A stretch of DNA of 64,000 bases from Halichoerus grypus (GCF_964656455.1 NC_135715.1:41116603-41180602); one strand, 5' to 3'. Counted from the first letter of the stretch, positions 34,999 through 47,066 are shown. Notes: generated by a model not told the origin, from the letters alone. Numbers and translations: made by a program.

Positions 34999-35068
34999 AG
35001 CCACCCCATCCCTCCCACCCCCCACCACTCCAGCAACCCTCAGTTTGTTTCCTGAGATTAAGAATTCC

Positions 35069-35198
35069 TCATATCAGTGAGAGCATATGATACATATCTT
35101 TCTCTGTCTGACTTATTTCGCTCAGCATAATACCCTCCAGTTCCATCCACGTCGTTGCAAATGGCAAGATTTCATTCCTTTTGATGGCTGAATAATAT
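35069..35198 (-). pseudogene. L1 ORF2 C-terminal remnant
   Basis: The minus-strand frame reads YSAIKRNEILPFATTWMELE and then GIMLSEISQTEKDMYHMLSLI before a stop. This is the recognisable last ~40 residues of L1 ORF2p. Endonuclease and reverse transcriptase domains are absent through 5' truncation, so it encodes no activity. The residues ahead of YSAIK come from the inverted segment. Confidence 0.88.
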
Positions 35199-35228
35199 AT
35201 ATACAATGGAATATTATCCCATAGTCTT

Positions 35229-35405
35229 TTTATAAGGACACCAGTCATACTGGTTTCAGGGCCTGCCCTATGGCAGTACAACCTCATCTTAAGTAATTAC
35301 ATCTGCAACAACTTCATTTCCAAATAAGGTAATGTTTTGAGATACTGTGGGTCAGGACCTCAACATATCTTTGGGGAGATATATTTCAACCCATAACATA
35401 TACTT
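35229..35405 (-). mobile_element. MLT1-type LTR, second part
   Basis: Continues the LTR at 34315: tttataaggacaccagtcat, cctcatcttaagtaattaca, catttccaaataaggtaat and catatctttggggagatata, ending near tcaacccataaca. The element is restored if the L1 and one copy of its TSD are removed. Confidence 0.8.
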
Positions 35406-37793
35406 TTTCTGCAAAGGAGGCTATGTCAGGATAAAGAAATAATTTTTTAAAAAATATATTACTACAGATCCGCATCTTCCAAAGTCTGTGATATTAAAGA
35501 ACACACACTAAGTTCTATGATTTTTTTTATTAAGAAAATATCTGTTTTCCCCAAAATGTTATCTACCTTTGATTCTCACTCATTAAATGACTATTGCACT
35601 AAATGCTTAGATGTACAATAAATAGGCTTAATAATTTAGGCCCAGCTATTTATTTTAACACAAGTCAAAAAAATGTAAGCAACAATAAAGGGCTATATTG
35701 ATAGTCATATGAAAAATCAAAAGGCCAGAAGAAAACCTAGCCATCCTCAAAGGAGTATTTTCACCTTTAAAATTAGTCATTAGATATATAAAGTAAATAT
35801 AATTTCCTAAATGTGGCTTTTATTTTATTTAAAATAGTTTATATGTGTTAAAGCACTTTTCTGCTATACAAGATAATACACAAATGTTGACTTCTATGCT
35901 TCAAAGCTTTATTTAAACTTTATGATTTCATAGCATTTCTTCCCAATGAGGAACTAACATGAAGCTGTAACTCAATATATGTCATCTTTTATATTAATTA
36001 TCTTTTTTTTCAATTTTGAAAACACAATCAACTTTATTAATTTCTTTTGGTAAGATATTCAGCCTATCTGTTATTGCTACAAATTATAGTGAAAATATTG
36101 GATTATTACTGGTATGCAACATAAATTATCATCAAATTATTATGACACTTTATATAAATAAGACTTCTATTAACTATGTGTTTTGAGAAAAAGTAAATAA
36201 TTTTTTTCCCAAATCCAGCTTGTGGCACTACATAAAGCTTAGTAAACAGTCAGTTATAAGATTGCAAGTGACAATGGGAATTTTGCAGATGTTGCACAAA
36301 AATATTTTCCAAGCTTTCAAATCAAGGAGCTTACAAAAGCTAAGTAAGCAAACAGCAAAAAAAATCTATGTTCTACCACTCTGATAAGCTTCTGTTTTTT
36401 TTTTTTTTCCTAACAAGAGACAATGGTGTAGATTGCAGATTTTAAGTATCTATCTATCTAAACTCAATAAATCATAGTATATAAGATGTCACAAGATTAA
36501 AGTGACCTTTTCCCTGTAAAAGGATTGTTTGTTCCTGATGTTCCAGAGCCCTTCCCATTTCTGTTTTCAGACTAATCTCTCCTAATAAAATGGTTTAGCC
36601 AGTGTGAAGCAATCATCACCTGTTCCTCAACAAAATGCTCATGTTTTGACTGGCTTTACAGAAACTTGGTAGTTTGTTATTTGAAGATAATTGTTTTTTA
36701 AATGCAGTTCATGTTTTAATTTTTTCCAACTTATTTTTAAGGTATTACCTATACCATTCATAATTGAGAGTTTAAAGAGATATATAATTGTACTTGCCTC
36801 CATCTCCCCAAGAAGTATATAAACAGTAGAGGAATTATTTCCAAGTCAGATCTAAATGAACTTTTTTATTGCATCTAAAATGAGAGGACAAAACTTTCTT
36901 TACTGCTTCTGATAAGAAAGGGCAAAAGGGGCCTGCCAAATAAGAAACTCTCCAAAACATACTGTTGAATTTGTGCAACATTCCACAAAATGACTTTGTT
37001 GGTGAATAAAGCAAGTAGTCAGCATGTTGCAGTGTATATTCAGGGGACAATAACATTCTTACCAATCAGGTTTTTAAAGACTCTGAACTTAAAGGGAATC
37101 TCCAAGGTATGCAAATAAGACTTTAATTCTGTGTACCAATTATACCAAGAAAATTGATACAAAAATATTATATCTTCAGTTCGCAGGAGAATGGAAGAAC
37201 ATAACTGTGGCCATATAAGGGAGTATAAGTACAGACTGAGTAAATCTGAACTAGAATAGACTCTCATTTCAGTCTCACCTGTGATAAGATACAAAAGAAT
37301 TGTTTAGAAGATTTGAATATTATGTCGGAATTCCATGGTGTGTTTTTCTTGCTCTATGTATTTTTGCATAAAATTATTAAAATTATGACATCAAAAGATG
37401 TAGATTTAATTTTTTGTCACCGTATGGTTCTAATTTAAACAACCGTATAGTACAAGCTGGATACCACTTACCCCTAAATGGCCAGAGTGTAAAAACACTT
37501 AAAAAACATCAATCCATGCTAATACTGCTTTAAAGAAAAGAGATATATTTATGACTTGTTCAAACACTGTGGTACAACCTCGTGTGATATAATTAAATAA
37601 GACAAAATTTAACTCTCAACAAATAAGATATTTGTTTTACTTGTTTTACAAGGAGATGTAAAAATGTATATACATTACTAACTAGAGTATATACTTAAAT
37701 AAGGACGTATAAAGAGATAAGGGATCCTCAGGAGGGATATTAGGGGAGGACCAGAAAGTTTTCACAAAAGCAAGGGCACAGGGAGTGGGGCTT
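35406..37793. other. 2.4 kb repeat-poor non-coding DNA
   Basis: AT-rich with no recognised interspersed repeat between two dense repeat blocks. Minus-strand frames at 36835-37294 have no domain-like features. Insertion-free DNA of this length in a repeat-dense region could be constrained, but nothing in the sequence proves it. Confidence 0.45.
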
Positions 37794-37811
37794 AAGAAGA
37801 AGGCAAATTTA

Positions 37812-37931
37812 GCCATCAAAAGGAATGAGATCTTGCCATTTGCAACGACGTGGATGGAACTGGAGGGTATTATGCTGAGCGAAATAAGTCAAACAGAGAA
37901 AGACATGTATCATATGACCTCACTGATATGA
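37812..37931 (+). pseudogene. L1 ORF2 C-terminal remnant
   Basis: Reads AIKRNEILPFATTWMELEGI then MLSEISQTEKDMYHMTSLI and a TGA stop, 39 residues. It differs from the copy at 35069-35198 by only one or two residues, so the two L1s belong to one recent lineage. No catalytic domain is present. Confidence 0.88.
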
Positions 37932-38380
37932 GGAATTCTTAATCTCAGGAAACAAACTGAGGGTTGCTGGAGTGGGTGGCGGGGGAGGGATGGGGTGGCT
38001 GGGTGATAGACATTGGGGAGGGTATGTGCTATGGTGAGCGCTGTGAATTGTGCAAGACTGTTGAATCACAGATCTGTACCTCTGAAACAAATAATGCAAT
38101 ATATGTTAAGAAAAAAAAAAAGATAGCAGGAGGGGAAGAATGAAGGGGGGGAATCAGAGGGGGAGACGAACCATGAGAGACGATGGACTCTGAAAAACAA
38201 ACTGAGGGTTCTAGAGGGGAGGGGGGTGGGAGGATGGGTTAGCCTGGTGATGGGTATTAAAGAGGGCACGTTCTGCATGGAGCACTGGATGTTATGCACA
38301 AACAATGAATCATGGAACACTGCATCAAAAACTAATGATGTAATGTATGGTGATTAACATAACAATAAAAAAATTTTAAA
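37812..38380 (+). mobile_element. Young carnivoran L1 3' end, plus orientation
   Basis: Begins inside the last codons of ORF2 (gccatcaaaaggaatgagat) and runs through the complete 3' UTR, with an internal A-run (38109-38121), gatgtaatgtatggtgatta and an A-rich tail. TSD aagaagaaggcaaattta (37794-37811) versus 38381-38398, with one difference. Simple 5' truncation, with no inversion. Confidence 0.94.
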
Positions 38381-38826
38381 AAGAAGAATGCAAATTTAAC
38401 AAGCCAAATTAAATGATGAGACAGTAAAAGGAAATAAAGTGTTGAGATAAAGAAAGCTTTTCTAACTATGCTTTTCATATGCAGAGAACTTTTCTTAGAT
38501 TCTGCCTCATTAGATGGAAGGGACCGGTAATGTTTCTGTTACTTGTCTATGTTTCATTTTGGAGTGTTTATATTTCTTTGTCTACAAATGCACTGATTCT
38601 GTCTTGTGCAGTATCTAAAGTGTTAATCCCATTCATTTCCATCTCACTGTACTTATCTTTATGTCTTTGAATTGGACTTTTTTATATTTTCTGTTTCTCT
38701 CCTTGTTCAATCTTTCATCTACCTTCGGAATATACAGGATGCAGCCAAAATAACTCTTTTTTAGAACTCTTTTAATGAAATTTTATTTTGCAACACTTTA
38801 AAATTTATAGAGTTGCAAAGATAGTA

Positions 38827-39164
38827 TAGGTGACTCTTCAACAACATGGATTTTGAACTACATGATCCACTTCTATGCAGATTATTTCAATCAATATAGC
38901 ACAGGACTGTAACTGAATTTTCTTTTTTTATTATTTTTCTTAATAACATTTTCTTTTCTCTAGCTTACTTTATTGTAAGAATACAGTATATAATACATGT
39001 AACATATAAAATATTTGTTAATTGACTGTTTATGTTATTGGTAAGGCCTTTGGTCAACAGTAGGCTATTAGTAGGTAAGTTTTGGGGGCAGTCGAAACGA
39101 CACATGGATTTTCGATTGTGTGAGGGTGGATGCTCCTAACCCCTACGTAGTTCAAGGGTTAACA
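38827..39164. mobile_element. Tigger-like (Tc1/mariner, pogo) non-autonomous DNA transposon
   Basis: The ends are inverted repeats of one another: taggtgactcttcaacaaca at the left versus the complement of ctacgtagttcaagggttaa at the right. Internal phrases ataacattttcttttctcta, gcttactttattgtaagaat, ggtcaacagtaggctattag and acatggattttcgattgtg fit a common eutherian Tigger-related family. It follows a TA, as expected for Tc1/mariner. No transposase frame; subfamily not assigned. Confidence 0.85.
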
Positions 39165-39407
39165 CCCATGCCCACATCTAATTTCCTCTATTATTAACAA
39201 CTTACGTTATGTGGCATAATTGTTAAAATAATTGATACATTATTATTAACTGAAATTCATAGTTTATTTATGTTTCTTTAATTTTAACAAATGCCTCTTT
39301 TCTCTTTAAAGATTATATCCAGGATGCACATTACACTTAGTAGTCATGTCTCCTTAGCCTCCTCTTAGCTGTGACAATTTCTCAGACATTCATTGCTTCT
39401 CATAAGG

Positions 39408-39453
39408 TTTGACATGTACTCTTCAGGCATTTTTGACATGCACTGTTCAGGCA
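39408..39453. repeat. 23-bp tandem duplication inside L1M
   Basis: Two adjacent units both read tttgacatg(t/c)act(c)(t/g)ttcaggcat at 39408-39430 and 39431-39453. Small local duplication within the old L1. Confidence 0.8.
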
Positions 39454-40269
39454 TTTAAAAAATTTCTTCATTTAGGCTTTGTCTAATGTTTTTCTTCTGA
39501 TTACATTGGGTTTATCTGTTTTTGGAAGAAGACCACAGAGATAAAATGCTATTTTTATGACATCATATCAAGGATGCACACTATACAAATGATTTATTGC
39601 TATGAATATAGACTTTAATGACATGACTGAGCAAGAGTTTGTCAGGTTTCTGCACTCTACAGTCACTTTAAAATTTTCCCTTGATGTACTGTGCTCTTTG
39701 GAAGAAAGTCATTATATACAGACTGCACTCACAGAATGGAGAGTTATTTGAAATTACTCTGCATGAGAGATTTGTCTCTTCTCCCTCATGTATTTGTTCA
39801 ACATTTATTTTCATTATGGACTTATTGATATTTATTTAAGCTCATGGACAAGAACTTGATTATTTATTTGGTTGTTTAAATTATTTCAGCTTTGGCTTTT
39901 GAAAGCTCTTTCAGTTAGCTTTTGTGTACCTTTGACAGAATTCCATCATTGTGGGCTTTTTATTTGAAAATTTCCTTAATTTCTGGCACTACAAAATGTT
40001 CCATGTTCATCCTGTATATTTCCTGCCCCAGGTCTAGAATGAGCCATTTATCCCAGGAACTGGTTCCTCTTAATTTAGAATGGTATTAGAAGCCATAGTA
40101 TTAGAAATCATGGTGCTAGATGTGTTTGTGCTACTGGGATGTCTTCCATTCTAGGCCCTCTTAGGGATAGAACAAAGATACACATGTGTGCATACTAAAC
40201 CATGAATAGATGAATATTTATAGATGTTTCTATATGTAACCATCTGTATCTATATTGAGCTAAACAGGA

Positions 40270-40579
40270 GTTCTAGGATAGTTTGAATGTTTGTGTCCCC
40301 TCCCGCCCCAGATTTCACATGTTGGAATCCTAATGCCCAGTGTGATGGTATCAAGAAGTGAGGCTTTGGGGAGGTCCTTAAATCATGAGAGTTGAGCCTT
40401 CATACTTGGGATTAGTCTTCTTATAGAAAGAGACTCCACCGAGCAACCTTTCTACCATGGGAGGATAGTGAAGTCTGCAACTTGGAAGAGGGCCATCACT
40501 TGATTGTGAGAAATAAATTTCTGTTGTTTATAAGCTACCCAGTCTATAGTATTTTCTCATACCAGCCTGAACTAAGACA
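40270..40579 (+). mobile_element. MLT1 solo LTR (ERVL-MaLR), plus orientation
   Basis: Characteristic phrases in order: gatagtttgaatgtttgtgt, ttcacatgttggaatcctaa, gtgatggtatcaagaagtga, aaatcatgagagttgagcc, gattagtcttcttatagaaa, tgtgagaaataaatttctgt, tgtttataagctacccagtc and cagcctgaactaagac. The polyadenylation motif AATAAA is inside. A solo LTR with no internal retroviral region, inserted in an L1M. Confidence 0.93.
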
Positions 40580-40959
40580 AGTTCATACGATAGACCCAAT
40601 GCTAATACATTACTACATGAATCCTTCTAGTTTCCTTTCCTTCTTTCTTTCTAAACTCCCACTCCAACAATGAGAAATCTGGCTAAGATCAATAGTTATT
40701 AATTACTTGATGCCAGTATACATGTATAGTGGTATCAGAACTACAAGCTCATAAATCCATGGGGAGCAATTTTATCAAATAGAGTATACTGGTTATTTAT
40801 TGACAGTTCCTTTTGCCTTTACTATTAAAGACTCCATTTGTTTCCAAAGTTACTTAAGCTACCACTTTCCCCTACCTCCTTCAATAAGGCAAGTTAATTC
40901 ATTTGTATTAAAGTTAGATTATTTTGTCTGCATTCTGTGTTTCATCCTTGGATCCCAGG

Positions 40960-43450
40960 TATCTAAATAATTTTTAAAAAATTTTCGTATGGTAATGTTC
41001 ACTCATTATGCTGTAAAATTATATGGGTTTTGGCAAATATGTAGTATCATGTGGCCACTATTATAATATTTAACAGAAAAATTTCACCACTAAAAAATGC
41101 CCTATGCTTCACCCCTTCAAAATTCTCTTTGTGCCTGGCAAACACAGATCTTTTTACTATTCTATAGTTTTTCCTTTTCCAGACTATCATATAATTATAA
41201 TTCTGTAATATTAAGTCTTTTCAGATGGTCTTCATTCACTTAGCAACGTTTGACTGGTTGCTGATGAGAAGTCAGCTATAGTTTTAATTGTTGTTCTTCT
41301 GTCGGTAAGGGTTTTTTTGTTTTGTTTTGTTTTGTTTTCTTCTGTACCATATTTCAAATATTTTGTCTTTCTTTTTGGTTTTTGGCACTTTGTTATATTC
41401 CTATGTATAGATTTTTTTTTCTATTTATCCTGCTTGATGTTTTCTGAGATTTTTGGATCTGTGGTTTGGTGTGTGTCATTAATTCTGGGAAATTTCTGGT
41501 CATTATTACTTCCAATAATTCTTATGTTTTTTTTTTTTCTTTCTTCTTTTTGTATTCCAAATTATATGTATGCTACGCCTTTTGAAATTGTCCCATAGTT
41601 CTTGGATATACTAAGTGTTTTTTTCATTATTTTTCTTTTGTATTTGGGGGTTTCTATTACCTTTCTTCAAGTTCACTGATTATTTACTCAGCCATATGTA
41701 GTCTACTATTGAGACCATCAAAGGCATTTTTCATTTCTGTTTCAGTATTTTTGAATTCTGACATTTTCTTTTGATTTTTTTCTTTGAGTTTTCATCTGTG
41801 CTTAAATTACCAATCTGTTCTTTCATGTTGTCTATTTTTTCCCCATTGGAGCCCTTAACATATTAATCATAGTTATTTTAAATAGTGAATTTTAAACTCC
41901 CTGTCATCCTATATCTGTGTCAGATGTGAGTCTGCTTCTAAGGCTTACACTATTGTTTCAGATATATATATATATTTTTTTGCCCTTTAACATGCCTTAT
42001 AGTTACTTATTGAAAGCAAAACATGATGTATTGGGTGATAGAAACTGAGATAAATAGTCCTTTACTGGTAGGTTTTATTTTAATCTGACTAGAAGTTTGT
42101 GGTGTTTAGTTTTGTTATATCTGTAGGTGGCAGAGGCTTCACATTTCCCCAGTGCTCTAGTTCTCATCTCTCCTGTTGATTATGGATTTCCATAAGTACT
42201 CCTCTGAGAGTTGCAGCTTTTTCAGCTGTAATCTCTTCTTGTAGTAGAGCCCTGTTCTTGTTCTGGTAAGGTGTGTGCAAGGGGGAAGTATTCCATAATC
42301 GTGATTAAATCTCAGTCTCTGGTTGGTCTGTGTCCCTGGCATGTAAGCATCACAAGTGTCTCTCAACACTTTTCTCCTACTAGATGAGACAGAACAGCTC
42401 CCTAGGGCAGCAGCTGGAAAAGTGCCCTTCCTCCAAGTGGGATAAAAATCTGGTAAAGTCTTTTCTCTTCCAGAGTAGACCTTTGCTATAGAGAACACTC
42501 CCAGTCTATTTCATTGTTATTATTCTTTCCTTTCCTCTGCCAGAGGCAAGAACTTAACTTTCTCAGATTTTCTCCATATGACCACACTGAGTTTCCACTG
42601 GTAAAATTAAGGGAAGTTTGGGACCCTTCCCCTCAGGATTTTTCGCTTCCATGCCAATCTGTACTCAGTTTCCTGCAATTCATCATAATTACCATTTAAT
42701 TGTTCCTATCAATTTCTGGCTGTAACAGCTTCTGCTTCAGCCAAGCAGATCTGGGCTGTGATTCTCTGGATTCTCCTGTCTCAATGGATTTTAACATTAT
42801 AGTTTGCATTGTGATCTCTGGTCTCTGGTGGGACACAGAGAAGGCATTGATTTTTTTTTGTTCAGCTTTTTTCTTGTAAGGATGGGAGTGATGATTTCCA
42901 GCCTTTTTACATGTCAGAGCAGAAGCTAGACTTCTAATAGTCTAATAATGTTCTCAAAAGTACTTTCCTACTAATTCTATAATTTCCATCATTTCTAGTT
43001 CAGTTTCACTTGATTTATTTTTCTTTTCCTTATGGGCTCTATTGTTTTTTCTTTACAGGTCTGATTGGCTTTTTGTCAACTCAAGAGTTGCTATGTTATA
43101 TAGGTAAAAAGTTTAGTTTGCTGTAAGGCCTCCACTCCTGAGCAGCTCGTGATTACTCTGTATAATACCTTGTGAGTTATCAAATATTCCACTCTGGAGA
43201 ATTAGAACATGAACTAGTTCTGGTGTTGTGAGAGGTTTATACTTCCGCTTTTTTGTATGGTTCTTTACTGCATTTTGAGTATTTTCCTCACACAAATATC
43301 CTGATCAGTACTCAGGTAAAGACCCAAGGGGAGCGATCCTCTATAGATTATGGAGTTCTTCTAAGAAGCTGTTTTATCCCCATTACTTCATCAGACTTGA
43401 ACCTCCTGGAATCTTGATAATTTAGAGAGATTTTATCAGGTTCCACCTGG
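40960..43450 (-). mobile_element. Degenerate L1M 3' sequence, minus orientation
   Basis: Further inverted L1M 3' material: tatgggttttggcaaatatg and gcaaacacagatctttttac (about 40960-41250), then the T-rich run with ctatttatcctgcttgatgt, tctgtggtttggtgtgtgtc, attatatgtatgctacgcc, aattgtcccatagttcttgg, atctgtgtcagatgtgagtc and tgaaagcaaaacatgatgta (to about 42060). From 42060 to 43450 the resemblance is weaker. Frames here (up to 113 codons) are not genes. Confidence 0.7.
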
Positions 43451-43524
43451 ATTCTCTTTTACCAAGCTGCAGTATGGAATCTCTCTAGGCAGTGAAATGT
43501 GGCAATCGCAAGACTCAGATTAAT

Positions 43525-43937
43525 TTCCTAGGGCCACTGTAACAAATTGCCACAAACTTAGATGGTTTAAAACAATAGAAATTTATTGTTTCACAGTTAT
43601 GGAGGCTACAAATCTGAAATCAAGATGTAGGATGGTAATGCTCTCTCAAAGACTCTAGGAACGTGCTTCCTTGGTTCTTCCCAGATTCTGGTGATTGTAG
43701 GCAATACCTGACATTCCTTGGCTTTGTGGTCCATAACTCTGATCTCTGTGTTCTTCATCACATGGTGCTCTCTCCATTTATCTCTGCCTCCAAATTTCCC
43801 TCTTGTTATGAGGACACTAGCTATGACCTCATCTTAACTTGATTATATCTGTAAAGATCCTCTTTTTATGTAAGATCACATTCACAGATTGGAGGTGGAC
43901 ATGGATTTTGGTGGGGCACTATTCAGTCCAGTGCAGA
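43525..43937 (-). mobile_element. MLT1-type MaLR LTR, minus orientation
   Basis: Inverted LTR phrases: ctagggccactgtaacaaat, tgccacaaacttagatggtt, taaaacaatagaaatttatt, gttatggaggctacaaatct, tgacattccttggctttgtg, ttatgaggacactagctatg, acctcatcttaacttgatta and cactattcagtccag. The inverted AATAAA (tttatt) is present. Same family type as the LTR at 34315-35405. Confidence 0.88.
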
Positions 43938-43939
43938 GT

Positions 43940-44504
43940 TCAATTTATTTGCTTCCCATCTCTCAAGAATCACTGCCCAAACACTGCTGTTTTATATAGT
44001 TTGTTGGCTTTTCAGTTGTTTCAGGTAGAAGAGTAATTTGGTTCCTTTTACTCTATCTTGGCTAAAAGCAGAAATCCTCCACATCATTTTTGCTTACCCA
44101 GCATATCTCCAATGTTTTAACTGGGGTTCAATGCACAGTTTTCTTTTAAGAAAATGATCCACTGCCCAAAACCTGGCTTAAATACATAACAAAGGTAAAA
44201 TATTTCAAAATAGTAGAAAAATTGTGGCGGACAAGTGTTGAATGCATTAACTGACATTAAGTTGATTTGATAAACAATGAGATTTCAAGGTTATTGAGGA
44301 GTAGAATGCATTGTGCTTAGACAAGGTAAATGTGACACATATGAAATGGATATAGTGGGACAGCCAGAAAGTCAGCATTTCAAGAAGCCTATTACTCTAG
44401 GAGTCTAAGGGTTTGAACCAATATGGGGCAGTGTGATTATTAAGAAAGGATGAAGTCAAGTCACTGTTAAGGTTGGATTGTCATCATTTGCCAGTGTACT
44501 AGGG
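43940..44504. other. Unassigned non-coding DNA
   Basis: No recognised repeat or gene. A purine-rich stretch near 44330-44470 may be an old repeat. Confidence 0.4.
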
Positions 44505-44582
44505 AAAACAAAATGTTACAAGTTTCTAACACAGTGGTCACAGCTGAGTACTCAATAAATATTGCTATAATGATTCATGATT
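44505..44582 (+). mobile_element. L2 LINE 3'-end fragment
   Basis: Phrases ctaacacagtggtcacagct, gagtactcaataaatattgc and taatgattcatga follow the L2 3' terminus. Short relic. Confidence 0.65.
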
Positions 44583-46914
44583 GTAGTATAAGTAATATTT
44601 TCTGGCAATCTACTCATAAGTCCTTATAAAATGGTAAAATGGGGATAAATCATAAGCCATAATGAATTAGTGACATAACTGTAACTAACATATATTCTTA
44701 CTCTCATAATTCTATGATGTCTTTTACTAGACAACTCTTTTTTTTTTCTATTTTGTCAGACTTTTATGACATAAGGATTCTTTGAGTCATTTTATGAATA
44801 TCAGAGGGAAGACAAAATACTGTCAGTGAGTGGCACACTCTTTTAGATGTCTAATAAATTTTCAGATTTTAGAGTTTAGGACATGGTTTATGTATTTATT
44901 CAGACCTTTTCTTAAGCAATATGGAAAATTTGACAGTGTATGAAATACAGAAGTTGACATTTCATCACTGGAGAAACATGACTCTTGCTTAAAAAATGAA
45001 CCCAGATATTTGATTCATGTAATATTTTATACAATGGGATTTGGTATCAGAGGATAAGATAACTAGAAAAATTATTTTAATAATAAGTAAATAAAACTTC
45101 TGTAAATTTTTGAGTGTTGTAAGAGGTGAATGTATCATCAGAAGAACCTGTAAATCCTTCTATTTAGGTTTTCTAAGCTTTCTTTATAGCTCTAACAAAT
45201 TTTGAAATTTTTATGTTAATAGTGAACCACAATTTCTAATTAGATATTCATTAGTATTCTGTTAATACATTAAAATTAAAATATATTAACTTTCTACTCT
45301 ATCCACAAATTATGTTAGAGATCATAGAATATACCAAATTTAAGATAATAATTATATACTGAGTATTCTGTTCGAAAATCTTTAATTACTAAGTGAGGTA
45401 TAATACTAAAATATGGACCAGAAATTGTTTTTTTTCAATTCAGAATACGCCATTCAATGAGTAAATGCGGCTTTGTAAGCAATTGCTTTTATAATGCAGC
45501 GTATTAAAGACTGTATTGTGTGTTTGCAAAGTGGTGATCTCACAGAGGATAAAGTGTTAATTCTGCCTGGTCCAGAAGGTATATTCTTTACAACCTTTAA
45601 TTTGTGCCATAAACAGTAAGTTTGTATTCTCCTGGCAGAGATGTGGGAAATGTGCATTCAAGGATGAGAGAACAGAATGTATAAAAGCATGGAAGTATGA
45701 AGTAGCACATGTTCAGGGAATGGCAGAAACACAGATTATAACAAGAACAGAGGAAAATGGCAGATGATAAAAAATAAAGTAGGTTGGAGTTGATGGCGAA
45801 GGACCTTGTACAGTATGTTAAAGAGTCCAAAGGTTAATCCTTTGTGCGGTGAAATCCCCTATGAGGGTTATACCTGAACATGACAGGATTCTTTTCCTCT
45901 ATTTAAATGTTATTGTTTGGCTCTTGTGGATGTAAGGAGCCAGAAAAATGAAATAATCAAAGATGTATCCAAGCTTTCCAGCTAAGATGACTGAGACATG
46001 ATTATATTAACTGATATTTTAAAAATAAACAGTGATTCTAATTTGTTCCCTGTCCTTAAAGTGAGATCAAATGAGGTAAGTAAACAGATATCTAACAACT
46101 TTAAAATTGCCATACTAAAGATAGATGTAAAAGTAGTGAGATTTCAGTGATTATCAACTCCTTTTAAATAGGTATTATTCAGAAAAATATGTGAAACTAG
46201 AAGTTTTATCCTTAGTTGTATATTTAGGATATACGAACCTACCCTAGTCTAGATAGTATACAGAAAATTAGAAACTGACATTGGAAAGTCATATGATTTG
46301 CCACATCTTGTTGTATCTTTTGTGTAACTATTCTTTATTTTTCCCTCCAAGTATAGATTCATTTATAATTTTAATGTTTGAATTTGAAATAATGTTTAAA
46401 CGCACGTGCTTTGAGTGAAATGGACACAGGTAGACTTCTCAGTTCCATTTACCCTTTGCTATGTGATATGGACAAGGTCCTCTGCATCTAGGTTCCACTT
46501 TTTTTTTTTTTCATTGCTAATTCAATGTGAAAAGTAGAACCCATATTATAATGTTGGAGGATATTTAAATAAAGTTATACATGTGAGATATTTATTTCAA
46601 CGTCTGGCATACGATAGCACTTTAAGAAATCATATTCCTTTGAAAGATAGAAGCCTGTAAATGAGTCTTGGCTTAGATTAAAAGTGTGTTTAGGTAGAAA
46701 TAACTTTGAAACTGGATATGTTTTAATTCAACAGCTAGATTTTTAAGTTACTATTTCAATGTCTTTTTGTGTAAAAAAAAAGAATAAATTGTAGATCTAT
46801 CCCACAGAATGTTGACATTTTTGAGATACAAATAGAAAAAAATGGATAATTACTAGAAACTTAATATATTTTAGCTTTGACTTTCTTTTTTAGAATTTGT
46901 GGCCTGAGTTTTCA
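44583..46914. other. Mostly unassigned non-coding DNA
   Basis: AT-rich, with an ancient repeat-like segment at about 45640-46010 (next entry). No gene recognised. Confidence 0.45.
45640..46010 (+). repeat. Ancient interspersed repeat, family unassigned
   Basis: Phrases ataaaagcatggaagtatga, gcacatgttcagggaatggc, gaaggaccttgtacagtatg, ttaaagagtccaaaggttaa and ccagctaagatgactgagac resemble the segments at 22990-23660 and 27540-28600. The family is not named. Confidence 0.45.
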
Positions 46915-46980
46915 CCATTTAGTACACATTTATTGGGCACCTATTATGTGGGAGAAAGCATTCTCTTCTTAGGAATTCAA
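46915..46980 (-). mobile_element. L2 LINE 3'-end fragment, minus orientation
   Basis: Phrases agtacacatttattgggcac and ctattatgtgggagaaagca match the inverted L2 end. Short and eroded. Confidence 0.6.
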
Positions 46981-47066
46981 ATAAGAAATGGCCTAGTGTT
47001 TGCACTCAAGAGATTTAAGAGTCCAGTCCCTATATTAAAATTATGTTTAATTTAATATAGGGTTTT

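Larger units (their letters stand above)
34593..35216 (-). mobile_element. Young carnivoran L1 3' end, minus orientation, with 5' inversion
   Basis: Same inverted 3' UTR as the L1s at 20.4 and 37.8 kb, followed by the end of ORF2. The exact 12-bp TSD tcccatagtctt lies at 34581-34592 and 35217-35228, inside the MLT1 LTR. At its 5' side, normal L1 sequence stops near 35198 and the next ~18 bases (atatacaatggaatatta) are in the opposite strand sense, so this is a short 5' inversion. It also carries a 25-bp internal tandem repeat (34931-34998). Confidence 0.95.
38755..40700 (-). mobile_element. Old L1M 3' region, minus orientation, with two insertions
   Basis: Inverted L1M phrases on both sides of two younger elements: ttatagagttgcaaagatag, ctaatttcctctattattaa, gtcatgtctccttagcctcc, tctgattacattgggtttat, gtttgtcaggtttctgcact, ctttggaagaaagtcattat, aatgagccatttatcccagg, gtaaccatctgtatctatat and, after the LTR, tgctaatacattactacatg. 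A Tigger-like element (38827-39164) and an MLT1 LTR (40270-40579) lie inside. Confidence 0.82.

Noticed and set aside
34617..35036. 139-codon minus-strand frame
   Set aside because: It is L1 3' UTR with the 25-bp tandem repeat in frame. L1 3' UTR is not coding.
40270..40579. Possible endogenous retrovirus with coding genes
   Set aside because: Only MaLR-type solo LTRs are present here and at 34315-35405 and 43525-43937. No gag, pol or env sequence was seen.
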